Origin: Mycobacterium sp. GA-1285
Lineage (GTDB): Bacteria; Actinomycetota; Actinomycetes; Mycobacteriales; Mycobacteriaceae
Reading direction: 5' to 3'
DNA length: 64,000 nt
Assembly (NCBI RefSeq): GCF_001499905.1
Contig: NZ_LQIS01000053.1
Span: 143,679 to 207,678 of the forward strand
In this document: in pieces, positions 8,675 to 16,316 of the stretch
How the letters are laid out: every line of letters starts with the position of its first letter
Numbering within the stretch: position 1 is the first letter of the stretch
Position numbers and translations under genes: made by a program
The notes under the pieces: generated by a model
Told to the model about the DNA's origin: nothing
The model's input: the letters and a program-made list of their open reading frames with translations, nothing else
The model's database searches: none

Positions 8675-9715
8675 ATGACGACCTCACCATCACCCGATTT
8701 CCACCTCGACCGCCCGGCGGTGCTCATCGCCGCCCTGCCCGCCGTGCTGGGCTTCGTCCCCGAGAAATCCCTCGTGCTCGTGACCGTGGACCGCGGTGCG
8801 ATGGGATGCGTCATGCGGGTGGACCTCTCCGACGAGCTGTCCGATTCGGTCGAGCACGTAGCCGAGGTGGCCGCGGCGGCGCGGCCCGACGCGGCGATCG
8901 CCGTCATCGTGGACGAGGACGGCGCGGGCTGTCGGCTCTGCAATGACGAATATCGCGAGTTGGCCGCCATGTTGGCGTCCACCCTGGACGACCAGGGGAT
9001 CGAACTGCTCGCCGTGCATGTCGTCGACCGGATCGCGGCGGGCGGCCGGTGGCACTGCGCCGACGGGTGCGGCGCGTCAGGCACCGTGGACGATCCGTCC
9101 GCGTCGCCGCTCGCGATGGCCGCCGTGCTGGACGGGCGCCGGCTCTATGCCCGACGCGCCGAACTGCAGGATGTCATCGCGGTCACCGATACTGTCCGTG
9201 CGCAAGCGTTGGCCGGCCTCATCCAGGACGCGCGAGCGGGCCGATCGGATGCCGAGGCGTGCCGCGATATCGAGGCAGTTATCGCGGCGGCCGCGCGGTT
9301 GTCCGACGGTGAGGACCTGTCCGACGAGATGCTGGCTCGGATCGCTGCTGCCCTGACCGATCTGCAGGTTCGCGACACGCTGTATGCGCTCGCGGTCGGT
9401 GAGCGCGCGGCTCAGGCCGAGTCGCTGTGGGCGGAGTTGTCGCGGCGCCTGCCCGAGCCGTGGCGGGCCGAAGCGCTGGTGCTGTTGGCGTTCTCGGCCT
9501 ACGCGCGCGGTGACGGTCCGTTGGCCGGGGTTTCGCTGGAGGCGGCGCTGCGCTGCGACGGCACACATCGGATGGCCGGCATGCTGGACACCGCGCTGCA
9601 GTCCGGTCTGCGTCCGGAACGAATTCGTGAGTTGGCCGCGACCGGCTACCGGTTGGCCGACCAGCTGGGGGTCCGGTTACCGCCCAGGCAGACGTTCGGG
9701 AAACGGGCCGGTTGA
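8675..9715 (+). CDS. DUF4192 family protein (Rv2712c-like)
   Basis: A 346-residue protein matching the actinobacterial DUF4192 family: the N-terminal phrase LDRPAVLIAALPAVLGFVP and then KSLVLV are characteristic, and the C-terminus carries GVSLEAALRCDGTHRMAGML. Function is unknown. No transmembrane or signal segment is visible, so it is probably cytosolic. The ATG at 8675 starts just before the domain; an in-frame TTG at 8585 would add 30 low-complexity residues. It is divergent from sthA and convergent with ideR. Confidence 0.85.
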   Translation: MTTSPSPDFHLDRPAVLIAALPAVLGFVPEKSLVLVTVDRGAMGCVMRVDLSDELSDSVEHVAEVAAAARPDAAIAVIVDEDGAGCRLCNDEYRELAAMLASTLDDQGIELLAVHVVDRIAAGGRWHCADGCGASGTVDDPSASPLAMAAVLDGRRLYARRAELQDVIAVTDTVRAQALAGLIQDARAGRSDAEACRDIEAVIAAAARLSDGEDLSDEMLARIAAALTDLQVRDTLYALAVGERAAQAESLWAELSRRLPEPWRAEALVLLAFSAYARGDGPLAGVSLEAALRCDGTHRMAGMLDTALQSGLRPERIRELAATGYRLADQLGVRLPPRQTFGKRAG

Positions 9716-9742
9716 CCCGCTGAGCACCGGGCCCGCTCCGGG

Positions 9743-10438
9743 TCAGACCTTCTCGACCTTGACGGCGTGAGCCATGTGGTGGGGCAGCTCGACCTGTTCG
9801 TGGCCGGGGATCACGATCATCACCCCGCCGTGGTCGTTGGTCTGCACGGTCACGCGGGCGTTGGGTACCACCCCCGCGTCCTTCAGCCTGCTGATCAGGT
9901 CGGCGTCGCCTTGTACGTGCTCGGTCAGTTGCCGCACCACGACCGCGACGGGCATTCCGGCGGGCAGCTCGGTCAGCCGCACGAGGTTCATCCGGCCGCC
10001 CTCCGGCGTCGTGCTGATCAGGCCAAGCTCCGAGAGACCGGGGATCGGGTTACCGAAAGGCGAGGTGGTGGGATTGTTGAGAACCTGGACGAGTCGACGC
10101 TCGACGTCCTCGCTCATCACGTGTTCCCAGCGGCAGGCTTCGGCGTGCACCTCCTCCCACGGCAGGCCGATGACGTCAACCAGCAACCTCTCCGCGAGGC
10201 GGTGCTTGCGCATCACGGCCACGGCGAGGGCACGACCCTTATCGGTGAGCTCGAGGTGGCGATCGCCTGCGACATGAAGCAGGCCGTCCCGTTCCATCCG
10301 GGACACCGTCTGGCTGACAGTGGGGCCACTCTGATCGAGACGTTCTGCGATGCGTGCACGCAGGGGCACCACGCCCTCTTCCTCGAGGTCGTAGATCGTC
10401 CGCAGGTACATCTCAGTGGTGTCGACCAGATCATTCAT
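9743..10438 (-). CDS. ideR: Iron-dependent repressor IdeR (DtxR family)
   Basis: A 231-residue DtxR/IdeR protein: N-terminal winged helix-turn-helix, dimerisation domain with two metal sites, and a C-terminal SH3-like FeoA domain. All metal ligands known from IdeR are at the expected numbers: His79, Glu83 and His98 (ancillary site) and Met10, Cys102, Glu105 and His106 (primary site). With Fe2+ it represses siderophore genes and activates iron storage. The ATG at 10438 has GGAGGG about 8 bases upstream. It lies downstream of sigB on the same strand, separated by a 12-bp-stem hairpin, as in M. tuberculosis (Rv2710-Rv2711). Confidence 0.98.
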   Translation of the reverse strand: MNDLVDTTEMYLRTIYDLEEEGVVPLRARIAERLDQSGPTVSQTVSRMERDGLLHVAGDRHLELTDKGRALAVAVMRKHRLAERLLVDVIGLPWEEVHAEACRWEHVMSEDVERRLVQVLNNPTTSPFGNPIPGLSELGLISTTPEGGRMNLVRLTELPAGMPVAVVVRQLTEHVQGDADLISRLKDAGVVPNARVTVQTNDHGGVMIVIPGHEQVELPHHMAHAVKVEKV

Positions 10439-10529
10439 TGCGCTAACCCTCCGTCAGGGGTCGAGTCTACCGGCTGGACGGCCTGAACTGCGTTGTTACG
10501 TCTGCGACACCGGCACGCCCGATACGACG

Positions 10530-10560
10530 CGATCCCCGCCGACCGAAGCGGCGGGGATCG
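10530..10560 (-). terminator. Strong hairpin between sigB and ideR
   Basis: A perfect 12-bp inverted repeat (CGATCCCCGCCG with its complement) encloses a 7-nt loop, about 15 bp after the sigB stop codon and before ideR. There is no T tract, which is usual for mycobacterial terminators. It could end sigB transcripts or only attenuate read-through into ideR. Confidence 0.6.
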
Positions 10561-10574
10561 TCATCGGGGGGCGT

Positions 10575-11534
10575 TTAGCTGGCGTACGAGCGGAGGCGAT
10601 CCGCGCGTTCGCCGTTGCGGAGCTTGGCCATGACCTCTCGCTCGATCTGGCGAACCCGCTCGCGGGAGAGCCCGAACAGCTTGCCGATCTGGTCGAGGGT
10701 GCGGGGCTGGCCGTCGTCGAGTCCGAACCGCAGCCGGATCACCTGCTGTTCGCGTTCATCGAGCGTGGCGAGCACGTGCCGGATGTCGGTGTGCAGAAGC
10801 TCGGAGATCACCGCGTTCTCGGCCGACATCGCCTCGGCATCCTCGATGAAGTCGCCGAGCGGCGCCTCCTCGTCGCTGCCCACCGGCATGTCGAGGCTGA
10901 CCGGATCGCGGCTGTGCTCGAGTAGATCGGTGATCTTCTCCACCGGGATTCCGGACTCGGCCGCAAGTTCTTCGTCCGTGGCTTCGCGGCCAAGGTTCTG
11001 GTGCATCTCACGCTTGATCCGAGCCAACTTGTTGACCTGCTCGACGAGGTGCACCGGCAGCCGGATCGTGCGGCTCTGGTCAGCCATACCGCGGGTGATG
11101 GCCTGGCGGATCCACCACGTGGCGTACGTCGAGAACTTGAAACCCTTGGTGTAGTCGAACTTTTCCATCGCCCGAATCAGGCCCAGGTTGCCTTCCTGGA
11201 TCAGGTCCAGCAGCGGCATCCCGCGGCCGGTGTAGCGCTTCGCCAGCGACACCACCAGGCGCAGGTTCGCTTCGAGAAGGTGGCGTCGCGCGGCCTCACC
11301 GTCGCGGACCACCGCGGCAAGATCACGTTTGCGGTTCTCGCCCAAGCGCTTCCGCGTTTCGAGCACGTGCTTGGCATATAGCCCGGCCTCGATGCGCTTT
11401 GCGAGTTCGACCTCATCGGCGGCGTTGAGCAAGGCAGTTTTGCCAATACCATTGAGATACACGCGTACGAGGTCAGCCGCTGGACTCTGGGCGTCCAGGT
11501 CCTGGTCGACGCGGATGGTGCTGGCATTTGCCAT
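10575..11534 (-). CDS. sigB: RNA polymerase sigma factor SigB (group 2)
   Basis: A 319-residue principal-like sigma factor: region 1.2 (AADLVRVYLNGIG), region 2 with the core-binding and -10 melting residues (YTGRGMPLLDLIQEGNLGLIR, then FSTYATWWIRQAI), region 3, and region 4.2 (LDQIGKLFGLSRERVRQIE). It lacks the long acidic N-terminal region of SigA, which marks it as SigB. It is a stress and stationary-phase sigma factor. The ATG at 11534 has CAGGAGG at good spacing; a start 10 residues upstream is less likely. The ECF-type promoter at 11571-11598 fits control by SigE/SigH. Confidence 0.97.
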   Translation of the reverse strand: MANASTIRVDQDLDAQSPAADLVRVYLNGIGKTALLNAADEVELAKRIEAGLYAKHVLETRKRLGENRKRDLAAVVRDGEAARRHLLEANLRLVVSLAKRYTGRGMPLLDLIQEGNLGLIRAMEKFDYTKGFKFSTYATWWIRQAITRGMADQSRTIRLPVHLVEQVNKLARIKREMHQNLGREATDEELAAESGIPVEKITDLLEHSRDPVSLDMPVGSDEEAPLGDFIEDAEAMSAENAVISELLHTDIRHVLATLDEREQQVIRLRFGLDDGQPRTLDQIGKLFGLSRERVRQIEREVMAKLRNGERADRLRSYAS

Positions 11535-11570
11535 GACGGCCTCCTGATCAAGTCGAACTGTCATGAGCTA

Positions 11571-11598
11571 CAACGCCCACGAGGTCCAAAGAGTTCCC
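11571..11598 (-). promoter_or_regulatory. ECF (SigE/SigH-type) promoter of sigB
   Basis: On the minus strand a -35 element GGGAAC (11598-11593) and a -10 element CGTTG (11575-11571) are separated by 17 bp. This matches the mycobacterial SigE/SigH promoter pattern GGGAAC-N17/18-CGTT. It sits 37 bp before the sigB ATG and matches the known stress control of sigB in M. tuberculosis. Confidence 0.8.
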
Positions 11599-11681
11599 AG
11601 CCATCGGCTGGTTCACACCTTCTGATCAGCGGTTTTTCGGAGCCGACCTGAGAATGTCCTTAGAAAAGGGCTAGAAGCGCC

Positions 11682-12101
11682 TCAGCTGGGAACATCGCCG
11701 TTCGAGCCACGTCCCTCCCGTTGCGGCGGTGCCACGATGTGCTGTTCCAGCGCCGGCCGTTCGGCAGTCGGGACTTCGGGCGAGTGCCGACGTTTGTCGT
11801 AGCGACGCGGCTCCTCCGGGCGGCGCGGCGGGCGGTCGTTGGCGATGAGAACGGCGATCCATGGCAACGGAATCGAGCCGACCAGAATCGCCAGCGAGAT
11901 CAAGCCGTTGTGCCAAATGCCGTAGGCGATCGCGGCGAATACGAGCGCCGGAATACGAAACGACATGAGGGTCAGGTACTTGCGAACCCGTTGGCGGTGC
12001 TGTTCCTCGTAGGCGGGGGCGGCGCGAGTGATCAAGACGGGCCGGCCGTCGTCGTCGAAACTCAGCTCGCGGCTTTGTTTCATCCCTTTACTGTCCCACA
12101 T
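11682..12101 (-). CDS. DUF3099 membrane protein (Rv2709-like)
   Basis: A small membrane protein of 139 residues. After a polar N-terminus with VLITRAAPAYEEQHRQRVRK come two adjacent hydrophobic segments (SFRIPALVFAAIAYGIW and a second running through LISLAILVGSIPLPWIAVLI), then a charged, proline- and arginine-rich tail. This is the DUF3099 pattern. Two ATG codons are possible, 12101 (GGAG 5 bases upstream) and 12083; the region further upstream belongs to the divergent gene. Function is unknown. Confidence 0.75.
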   Translation of the reverse strand: MWDSKGMKQSRELSFDDDGRPVLITRAAPAYEEQHRQRVRKYLTLMSFRIPALVFAAIAYGIWHNGLISLAILVGSIPLPWIAVLIANDRPPRRPEEPRRYDKRRHSPEVPTAERPALEQHIVAPPQREGRGSNGDVPS

Positions 12102-12140
12102 TGTGGCTCCGCTGTACGGGTCGGTTTTCTTACGGGCAAA

Positions 12141-12386
12141 ATGGTTGTCATGCAAACCCAGACGATCGAGCGCACCGACACCGACGAACGCGTCGACGAC
12201 GGGACTGACAGCGATACCCCGAAGTTCTTCCACTATGTCAAGAAGGACAAGATCGCCGAGAGCGCCGTCATGGGGACCCACGTCGTCGCACTGTGCGGCG
12301 AAGTTTTCCCCGTGACCAAGTCGGCCAAGCCCGGCTCGCCGGTGTGCCCGGAGTGCAAGCGGATCTACGAGAAGCTCAAGAAGTAG
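12141..12386 (+). CDS. DUF3039 small zinc-binding-type protein (Rv2708c-like)
   Basis: An 81-residue protein. The core reads FFHYVKKDKI, then GTHVVALCGEVF, then SPVCPECKRIYE, giving His and Cys candidates for one zinc site. This is the actinobacterial DUF3039 family; function is unknown. It starts at tandem ATGs (12141 and 12150), is divergent from the DUF3099 gene and overlaps the tail of the YihY gene by 11 bp. Confidence 0.85.
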   Translation: MVVMQTQTIERTDTDERVDDGTDSDTPKFFHYVKKDKIAESAVMGTHVVALCGEVFPVTKSAKPGSPVCPECKRIYEKLKK

Positions 12387-13383
12387 CCGGGTCGGCCGCC
12401 GCCCCCGGCGGGGACGCTGGAGCGGCTGTCGCTGCTTCCTCGGCCGGGACGCCGTTGAGTGACTCGGCTTTCCCCCTCAACCACCACCGAAGCCGCTTGG
12501 CATGCGTGTCCGCCGCCGGCCACTCCTCCTGGATCGCTGCGTTGAGTTCGGCGCCGATCATGATCGCGAAGCCGAGGAAGAACGCGAACAATAAGAAGGC
12601 GATCGGCGTCGCCAACGCGCCGTACGTGTAGCCGGTCGCGGTGATCCACGTCAGGTAGAAGCGCAAACCGAACGTCGCCAACAGGAACACGGCGGTGGCC
12701 AGGATCGAGCCCAGGAGCAACCGGTGCGACGGCAACGGCTTGGGCAGCGAGACCCGGTAGAGAAAGTTGACGGACACGATCAGCGCGACGATCAGCACGG
12801 GGTAATAGCCGAACCGCAGGACGTGGTCCCAGCTGTCCGGAATGTACGCGGCGATCTTGCGCGGCCCCAACGCGATGAACGGCGCGGCGACGACCGCGCC
12901 GATCAACATCACCACATAGAGGCCGAGCGCGTAGAACCGTTGACGGACCGGGTGGCGCAGCGGCGTCTGGCCGTGCGCCTCGGTGATCGAGTCGACGAAC
13001 GCCGAGATGGCCGACGATCCCGCCCACAGCGAAATCACGAAACCCAGCGAGACCACCTCGCCGCGGGCGCCCTGGACGATGTCGCGGACCGTCGGCTCGA
13101 TGATCTCGCTCACCACGTTGGTGGAGAAGAACCGCCCAGCCGTGTCGATGATCTGGTTCTCGATCATCGGAAGGGTGTCGGGTCCGAACAGCGGAGCGAT
13201 GTAGGCGAGGCTGCCGAGCATCCCCAACAGCAGCGGCGGAAGCGACAGCGCCGACCAGAACGCTGCCTGCGCGGATTCCGAAAAGATCGAGTCGTCCCAG
13301 CTCTTGGACAACGTACGCGCCACCATGTGGCGAATATGGTGGCGCGACGGCTTCGTCGGCAGCGGCCGGGACTGGTCACTCAT
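12376..13383 (-). CDS. YihY/BrkB-family inner-membrane protein (Rv2707-like)
   Basis: A 335-residue polytopic protein with about six membrane segments between residues 38 and 275, including LGFVISLWAGSSAISAFVDS, which is a family-typical stretch. The C-terminal tail is Ala/Pro-rich. The YihY/BrkB family was once proposed to be RNase BN, which was later disproved. Members are integral membrane proteins of unknown transport or envelope function. The ATG at 13383 is the natural start, just before MSDQ. Confidence 0.85.
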   Translation of the reverse strand: MSDQSRPLPTKPSRHHIRHMVARTLSKSWDDSIFSESAQAAFWSALSLPPLLLGMLGSLAYIAPLFGPDTLPMIENQIIDTAGRFFSTNVVSEIIEPTVRDIVQGARGEVVSLGFVISLWAGSSAISAFVDSITEAHGQTPLRHPVRQRFYALGLYVVMLIGAVVAAPFIALGPRKIAAYIPDSWDHVLRFGYYPVLIVALIVSVNFLYRVSLPKPLPSHRLLLGSILATAVFLLATFGLRFYLTWITATGYTYGALATPIAFLLFAFFLGFAIMIGAELNAAIQEEWPAADTHAKRLRWWLRGKAESLNGVPAEEAATAAPASPPGAAADPATS

Positions 13384-13447
13384 GACCAGTCCAGCATTAC
13401 TGACGAAAGATGCTCGTGCCCAGAGTGGTTGTCAGCCGTGTCGGGTG

Positions 13448-13642
13448 CTATGCCTCCACCGGACTGACTTCGAGAACGGCCGCCAGCTCGATCAACTTGG
13501 CCTCGTGCTCATTGGCGTGGTGCTGGCAGAAGAGCAACTCCGAACCCGACGGGAGCTTGGCGCGTACCCGTGCCGCGGCGCCGCAACGATCGCAGCGATC
13601 AGCCCGGGTCAAAGGGGGACTGGTGAGCGTTGCGTTCGTCAT
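13448..13642 (-). CDS. Short zinc-ribbon protein of the DUF7455 type
   Basis: A 64-residue protein: a disordered N-terminus, then CDRCGAAARVRA, then ELLFCQHHANEHEAKL. Two Cys in CxxC, one Cys and His residues form a likely zinc-binding knuckle. Near-identical small proteins are common beside sigA/sigB in actinobacteria. The ATG at 13642 has GGAGG 6-7 bases upstream; an ATG nine codons earlier is possible. Function is unknown. Confidence 0.8.
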   Translation of the reverse strand: MTNATLTSPPLTRADRCDRCGAAARVRAKLPSGSELLFCQHHANEHEAKLIELAAVLEVSPVEA

Positions 13643-13772
13643 TGCGGACCTCCGTACTGTCGCGTGCATCTACTGTCTCAGACGTTTTGACTTTCGGCGT
13701 TGTTCCCAAAGGCTGTAGCGGTGTGTCGTGTCTCACCGTCACCTCGAGTTGCCGACACGGCAGGCTGGCGAT

Positions 13773-14138
13773 ATGTGCCCGCCACCGACCGTACTGGTCC
13801 ACATGTGCAGCAAAGACGAATGGGAGGCTGCTCGAGCACGCGGCGAGCATCGCCCCGATTCGTTGACCGCAAGCGGCTTCGTTCACCTGTCGACACCCGA
13901 GCAGGTGCACCTGCCGGCCAACCGGCTCTACGCCGGTCGTACCGACCTGGTACTGCTCCACATCGATGCCGCACGACTATCCTCTCCGGTTCGCTGGGAA
14001 GCCGGTCTGCCGGCTGATCCAGTGGGGATGGAGTTCCCACATCTCTACGGCCCTTTGCCAGTCGCAGCTGTGATCCGCGTCACGTCCTATCGCCCGGGCG
14101 CGGACGGCCGGTTCGCCCCACTGGCGCCCTCCTCGTAG
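13773..14138 (+). CDS. DUF952 family protein (Rv2705c-like)
   Basis: A 121-residue protein in which almost the full length is the DUF952 domain: VLVHMCSKDEWEAA, GFVHLSTPEQV, then DLVLLHIDAARL and FPHLYGPLPVAAV. The FVHLSTPEQV and HLYGPLP phrases are diagnostic. Members are small cytosolic proteins with a fold related to ADP-ribose-binding enzymes; the reaction is unknown. An in-frame GTG at 13728 could add 15 residues. Confidence 0.82.
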   Translation: MCPPPTVLVHMCSKDEWEAARARGEHRPDSLTASGFVHLSTPEQVHLPANRLYAGRTDLVLLHIDAARLSSPVRWEAGLPADPVGMEFPHLYGPLPVAAVIRVTSYRPGADGRFAPLAPSS

Positions 14139-14254
14139 GCGTCGACCTCGATCGCGTCCGCCGGAGGCTTATCGCCTCAGCACCGAAGCCACTCGTGCGG
14201 GGCTTCGAACCAGAGCGCTTCCGCGCGCGAGCGTCCTACGTACACTTACAAATC

Positions 14255-15037
14255 GTGGGCATTCTGTTAGGTCTCGCACCGTGGCTCGTTTACTGGGTGC
14301 TCGTCGGCAACGTCCCGTTCACCGTCGCGGCTCTGGTCGCTCTCGCGGTCGCGGTTGGCGCATTCGCGCTGGGGCGGTTGCGGGGCGGCCCCGGCCGCGT
14401 ACTCGAAATCGGTGCGGTGGCAACGTTTCTGGTCTTGACGGTGCTGACTTTCATCCTCGACCAGTCATTCCTGGAACGGTGGATGCAGCCGGTGGGCAAC
14501 GCCGGCATCTTCCTGGTGACGCTCACCGGCGTCTTGATCGGGAAGCCGTTCGTGCGGGAGTTCGCCGAAGAAGGCCAACCGCCTCACGTCGTCAAGAGCG
14601 ACCTGTTCGCGGGTGTCACCTCGCAGCTGACGTGGATTTGGGTGGCGGTGTTCGCCGGCATGACGCTGTCGTCGGCGATCCCGCCGCTCGTCGACCGCGA
14701 CGCGACATTCCGGGACACGGAGTCGCCGCTGTCGTTCATCTGCTACTGGGTCATCCCGTTCGCGTTGTTGGCCGGCGCGGCGTTCGCGACGCGGGTGTTG
14801 CCGGAACGCATCGCCGCCGGCGCCGACGACATCGTCCGCAAGACGTCGTTCGTGGCATTCGCCGAAGCCGAGATCGACCAACTGATGTATCTGGCAACCG
14901 AACACGCCAACCGGGAGGTGGGCCCCGGCAAGGAGGCCTACGACATCAAGATCGGAAGCAAGGGCATTCCGTTGACCGGCGACGAGACGCGCGAGTCCTG
15001 GCCCTCGACGTACAAGGTGCGCGAGAAGAAGCGGTGA
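14255..15037 (+). CDS. Unrecognised polytopic membrane protein
   Basis: About 260 residues. Hydrophobic segments lie at the N-terminus (two close together), then one ending at FILDQ, one around NAGIFLVTLTGVLIG, one around WVAVFAGMTLSSAI, and one around FICYWVIPFALLAGAAF. A soluble C-terminal domain of about 90 residues follows (FAEAEIDQLMYLATEHAN ... ESWPSTYKVREKK). I do not recognise the family. A GTG at 14195 would add 20 residues but would run through a hairpin (14184-14207), so GTG 14255, at the first membrane helix, is preferred. There is no clear counterpart at this place in M. tuberculosis as I recall it. Confidence 0.65.
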   Translation: MGILLGLAPWLVYWVLVGNVPFTVAALVALAVAVGAFALGRLRGGPGRVLEIGAVATFLVLTVLTFILDQSFLERWMQPVGNAGIFLVTLTGVLIGKPFVREFAEEGQPPHVVKSDLFAGVTSQLTWIWVAVFAGMTLSSAIPPLVDRDATFRDTESPLSFICYWVIPFALLAGAAFATRVLPERIAAGADDIVRKTSFVAFAEAEIDQLMYLATEHANREVGPGKEAYDIKIGSKGIPLTGDETRESWPSTYKVREKKR

Positions 15038-15293
15038 TCGCACAGGGAACCGCAGACCGACGATGCGTTGCGGTGTCGCGTCTAAGCTCAACCTCCGCCG
15101 AAATGATATGGGCGCAAGGCGATTTCGCCGGTGATGTCACTGGTTGCGGTCAACCCCTGTGAACGCGGGGACGGATGGTGGGTCGACGCACAACAACCCG
15201 ACACCCGCGAGCGCGTTGACCGGATATCCTTCCGAGTCCGATTTCGTTCCATGCATACTGCACTTCACGAGCCGGCAACAGAGAGGGAGCGCC

Positions 15294-15770
15294 ATGGGAA
15301 GCAGATGGGCGTCGGCGGCCGCCGCCGTGATCGCGGCGGGCGTGGTGACGCTGGGTCTGGCAGCCCCTGCTAACGGCACGGATCAGATCACGGCGAACGC
15401 GCTCGGCACATACGAGGCCACATACGAGTGGGGACCGAAGACGTGGGTGGTTACGCCGTGCGAGGGCGACGCGTTCCAATGTGTGCACGTCACCGAGTAC
15501 AACGTGGACGACACCGAGCGGAAGTCGCCGCAATGGAGCGCCAACGCCTACTGGCAGGTCGGCTGGTGGATCGTCCGGGACGCACTAACGGCCCAAGCAC
15601 TCACATGCGAAGACGGGTCGCAGCATGACCTGCCGATGACCTACACGTGGGACGCCGCGACGGGCGAAGGTCTGCGGTCCTACCACGAACCAGGGATATG
15701 CGGCGACGCCTACAACGGTTACAACAGATTCGAGGCGAAAAAGCTCGGTCCCGCGCCGGTGCCGCTGTAG
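15294..15770 (+). CDS. Secreted mycobacterial protein of unknown function, paralogue of 62576-63004
   Basis: A 158-residue protein with a signal peptide (about residues 1-27, cleaving after AAPANG). The mature part has four Cys in the pattern TPCEGDAFQCVHV, then ALTCEDGS, then GICGDAYNG, and two Trp-rich stretches (QWSANAYWQVGWW). The order WxVxPC, SxWxA, C, MxYxWD, CG is shared with the secreted protein at 62576-63004, so the two are paralogues. The ATG at 15294 has AGGGAG upstream; upstream codons are not signal-like. Probably exported and disulfide-bonded. Confidence 0.75.
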   Translation: MGSRWASAAAAVIAAGVVTLGLAAPANGTDQITANALGTYEATYEWGPKTWVVTPCEGDAFQCVHVTEYNVDDTERKSPQWSANAYWQVGWWIVRDALTAQALTCEDGSQHDLPMTYTWDAATGEGLRSYHEPGICGDAYNGYNRFEAKKLGPAPVPL

Positions 15771-15893
15771 GCACTGGAGCAGGTTCAGCACATTCGCGCA
15801 GTCGACACGATGAGATCCCAGGAGCCTGCATGGTCGGCGTTGACTCGACCTCCAATGCCAACGAGACTCGACATCACACCGCGGTTTGGAGAC

Positions 15894-16277
15894 ATGATGG
15901 ATCGTCCTGAGGTTGTGAAGAAGGATCAACTCAGTAACCCGCGGATTGAGCAGAGCAGCGGCATGCAGCGCGGCCAGGCGTTTCATCACGAAGGCGTGTG
16001 GGCGGGTTTTTCCGCTTTTCCCGGCGGAGCATCAACCGGCTGGCATCACCATGGCGACTACGCCACGTATGGCTACATCACCGAGGGAAAGATGACGGTT
16101 GAGTTCGGGAAGGGCGGAGCGGAAGTCGTCGAGGTGGAAGAAGGCGACTTCGTCTATATTCCAGCGCGGATGGTGCACCGCGAATCACTATCCGCCGCGG
16201 GCGGTGCCGGAGTGGTGATCCGCGTTGGGGGCGACGGTCCCACTGTCTATAACGTCGACGGACCGGACGAGGATTGA
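15894..16277 (+). CDS. Single-domain cupin
   Basis: A 127-residue one-domain cupin. Cupin motif 1 is GWHHHGDYATYGYITEGKMTVEF, with His residues and the Glu of YITEG as metal ligands. Motif 2 is GDFVYIPARMVHRE, with the final His. All ligands are present, so a metal-binding beta-barrel is likely. Relatives range from dioxygenases to small-molecule sensors; the substrate is not readable. Tandem ATGs lie at 15894/15897 after GGAG. It converges with sigA. Confidence 0.82.
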   Translation: MMDRPEVVKKDQLSNPRIEQSSGMQRGQAFHHEGVWAGFSAFPGGASTGWHHHGDYATYGYITEGKMTVEFGKGGAEVVEVEEGDFVYIPARMVHRESLSAAGGAGVVIRVGGDGPTVYNVDGPDED

Positions 16278-16316
16278 CGTAAGCGATTCGCAGACACCAC
16301 GGTCCTCCCGTCCGAT

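Noticed and set aside
14184..14207. Hairpin CGAAGCC ... GGCTTCG with a TTCGAACC-like stretch, tRNA-like at first sight
   Set aside because: No acceptor, anticodon or D arm can be built; at most a weak terminator for the DUF952 gene.
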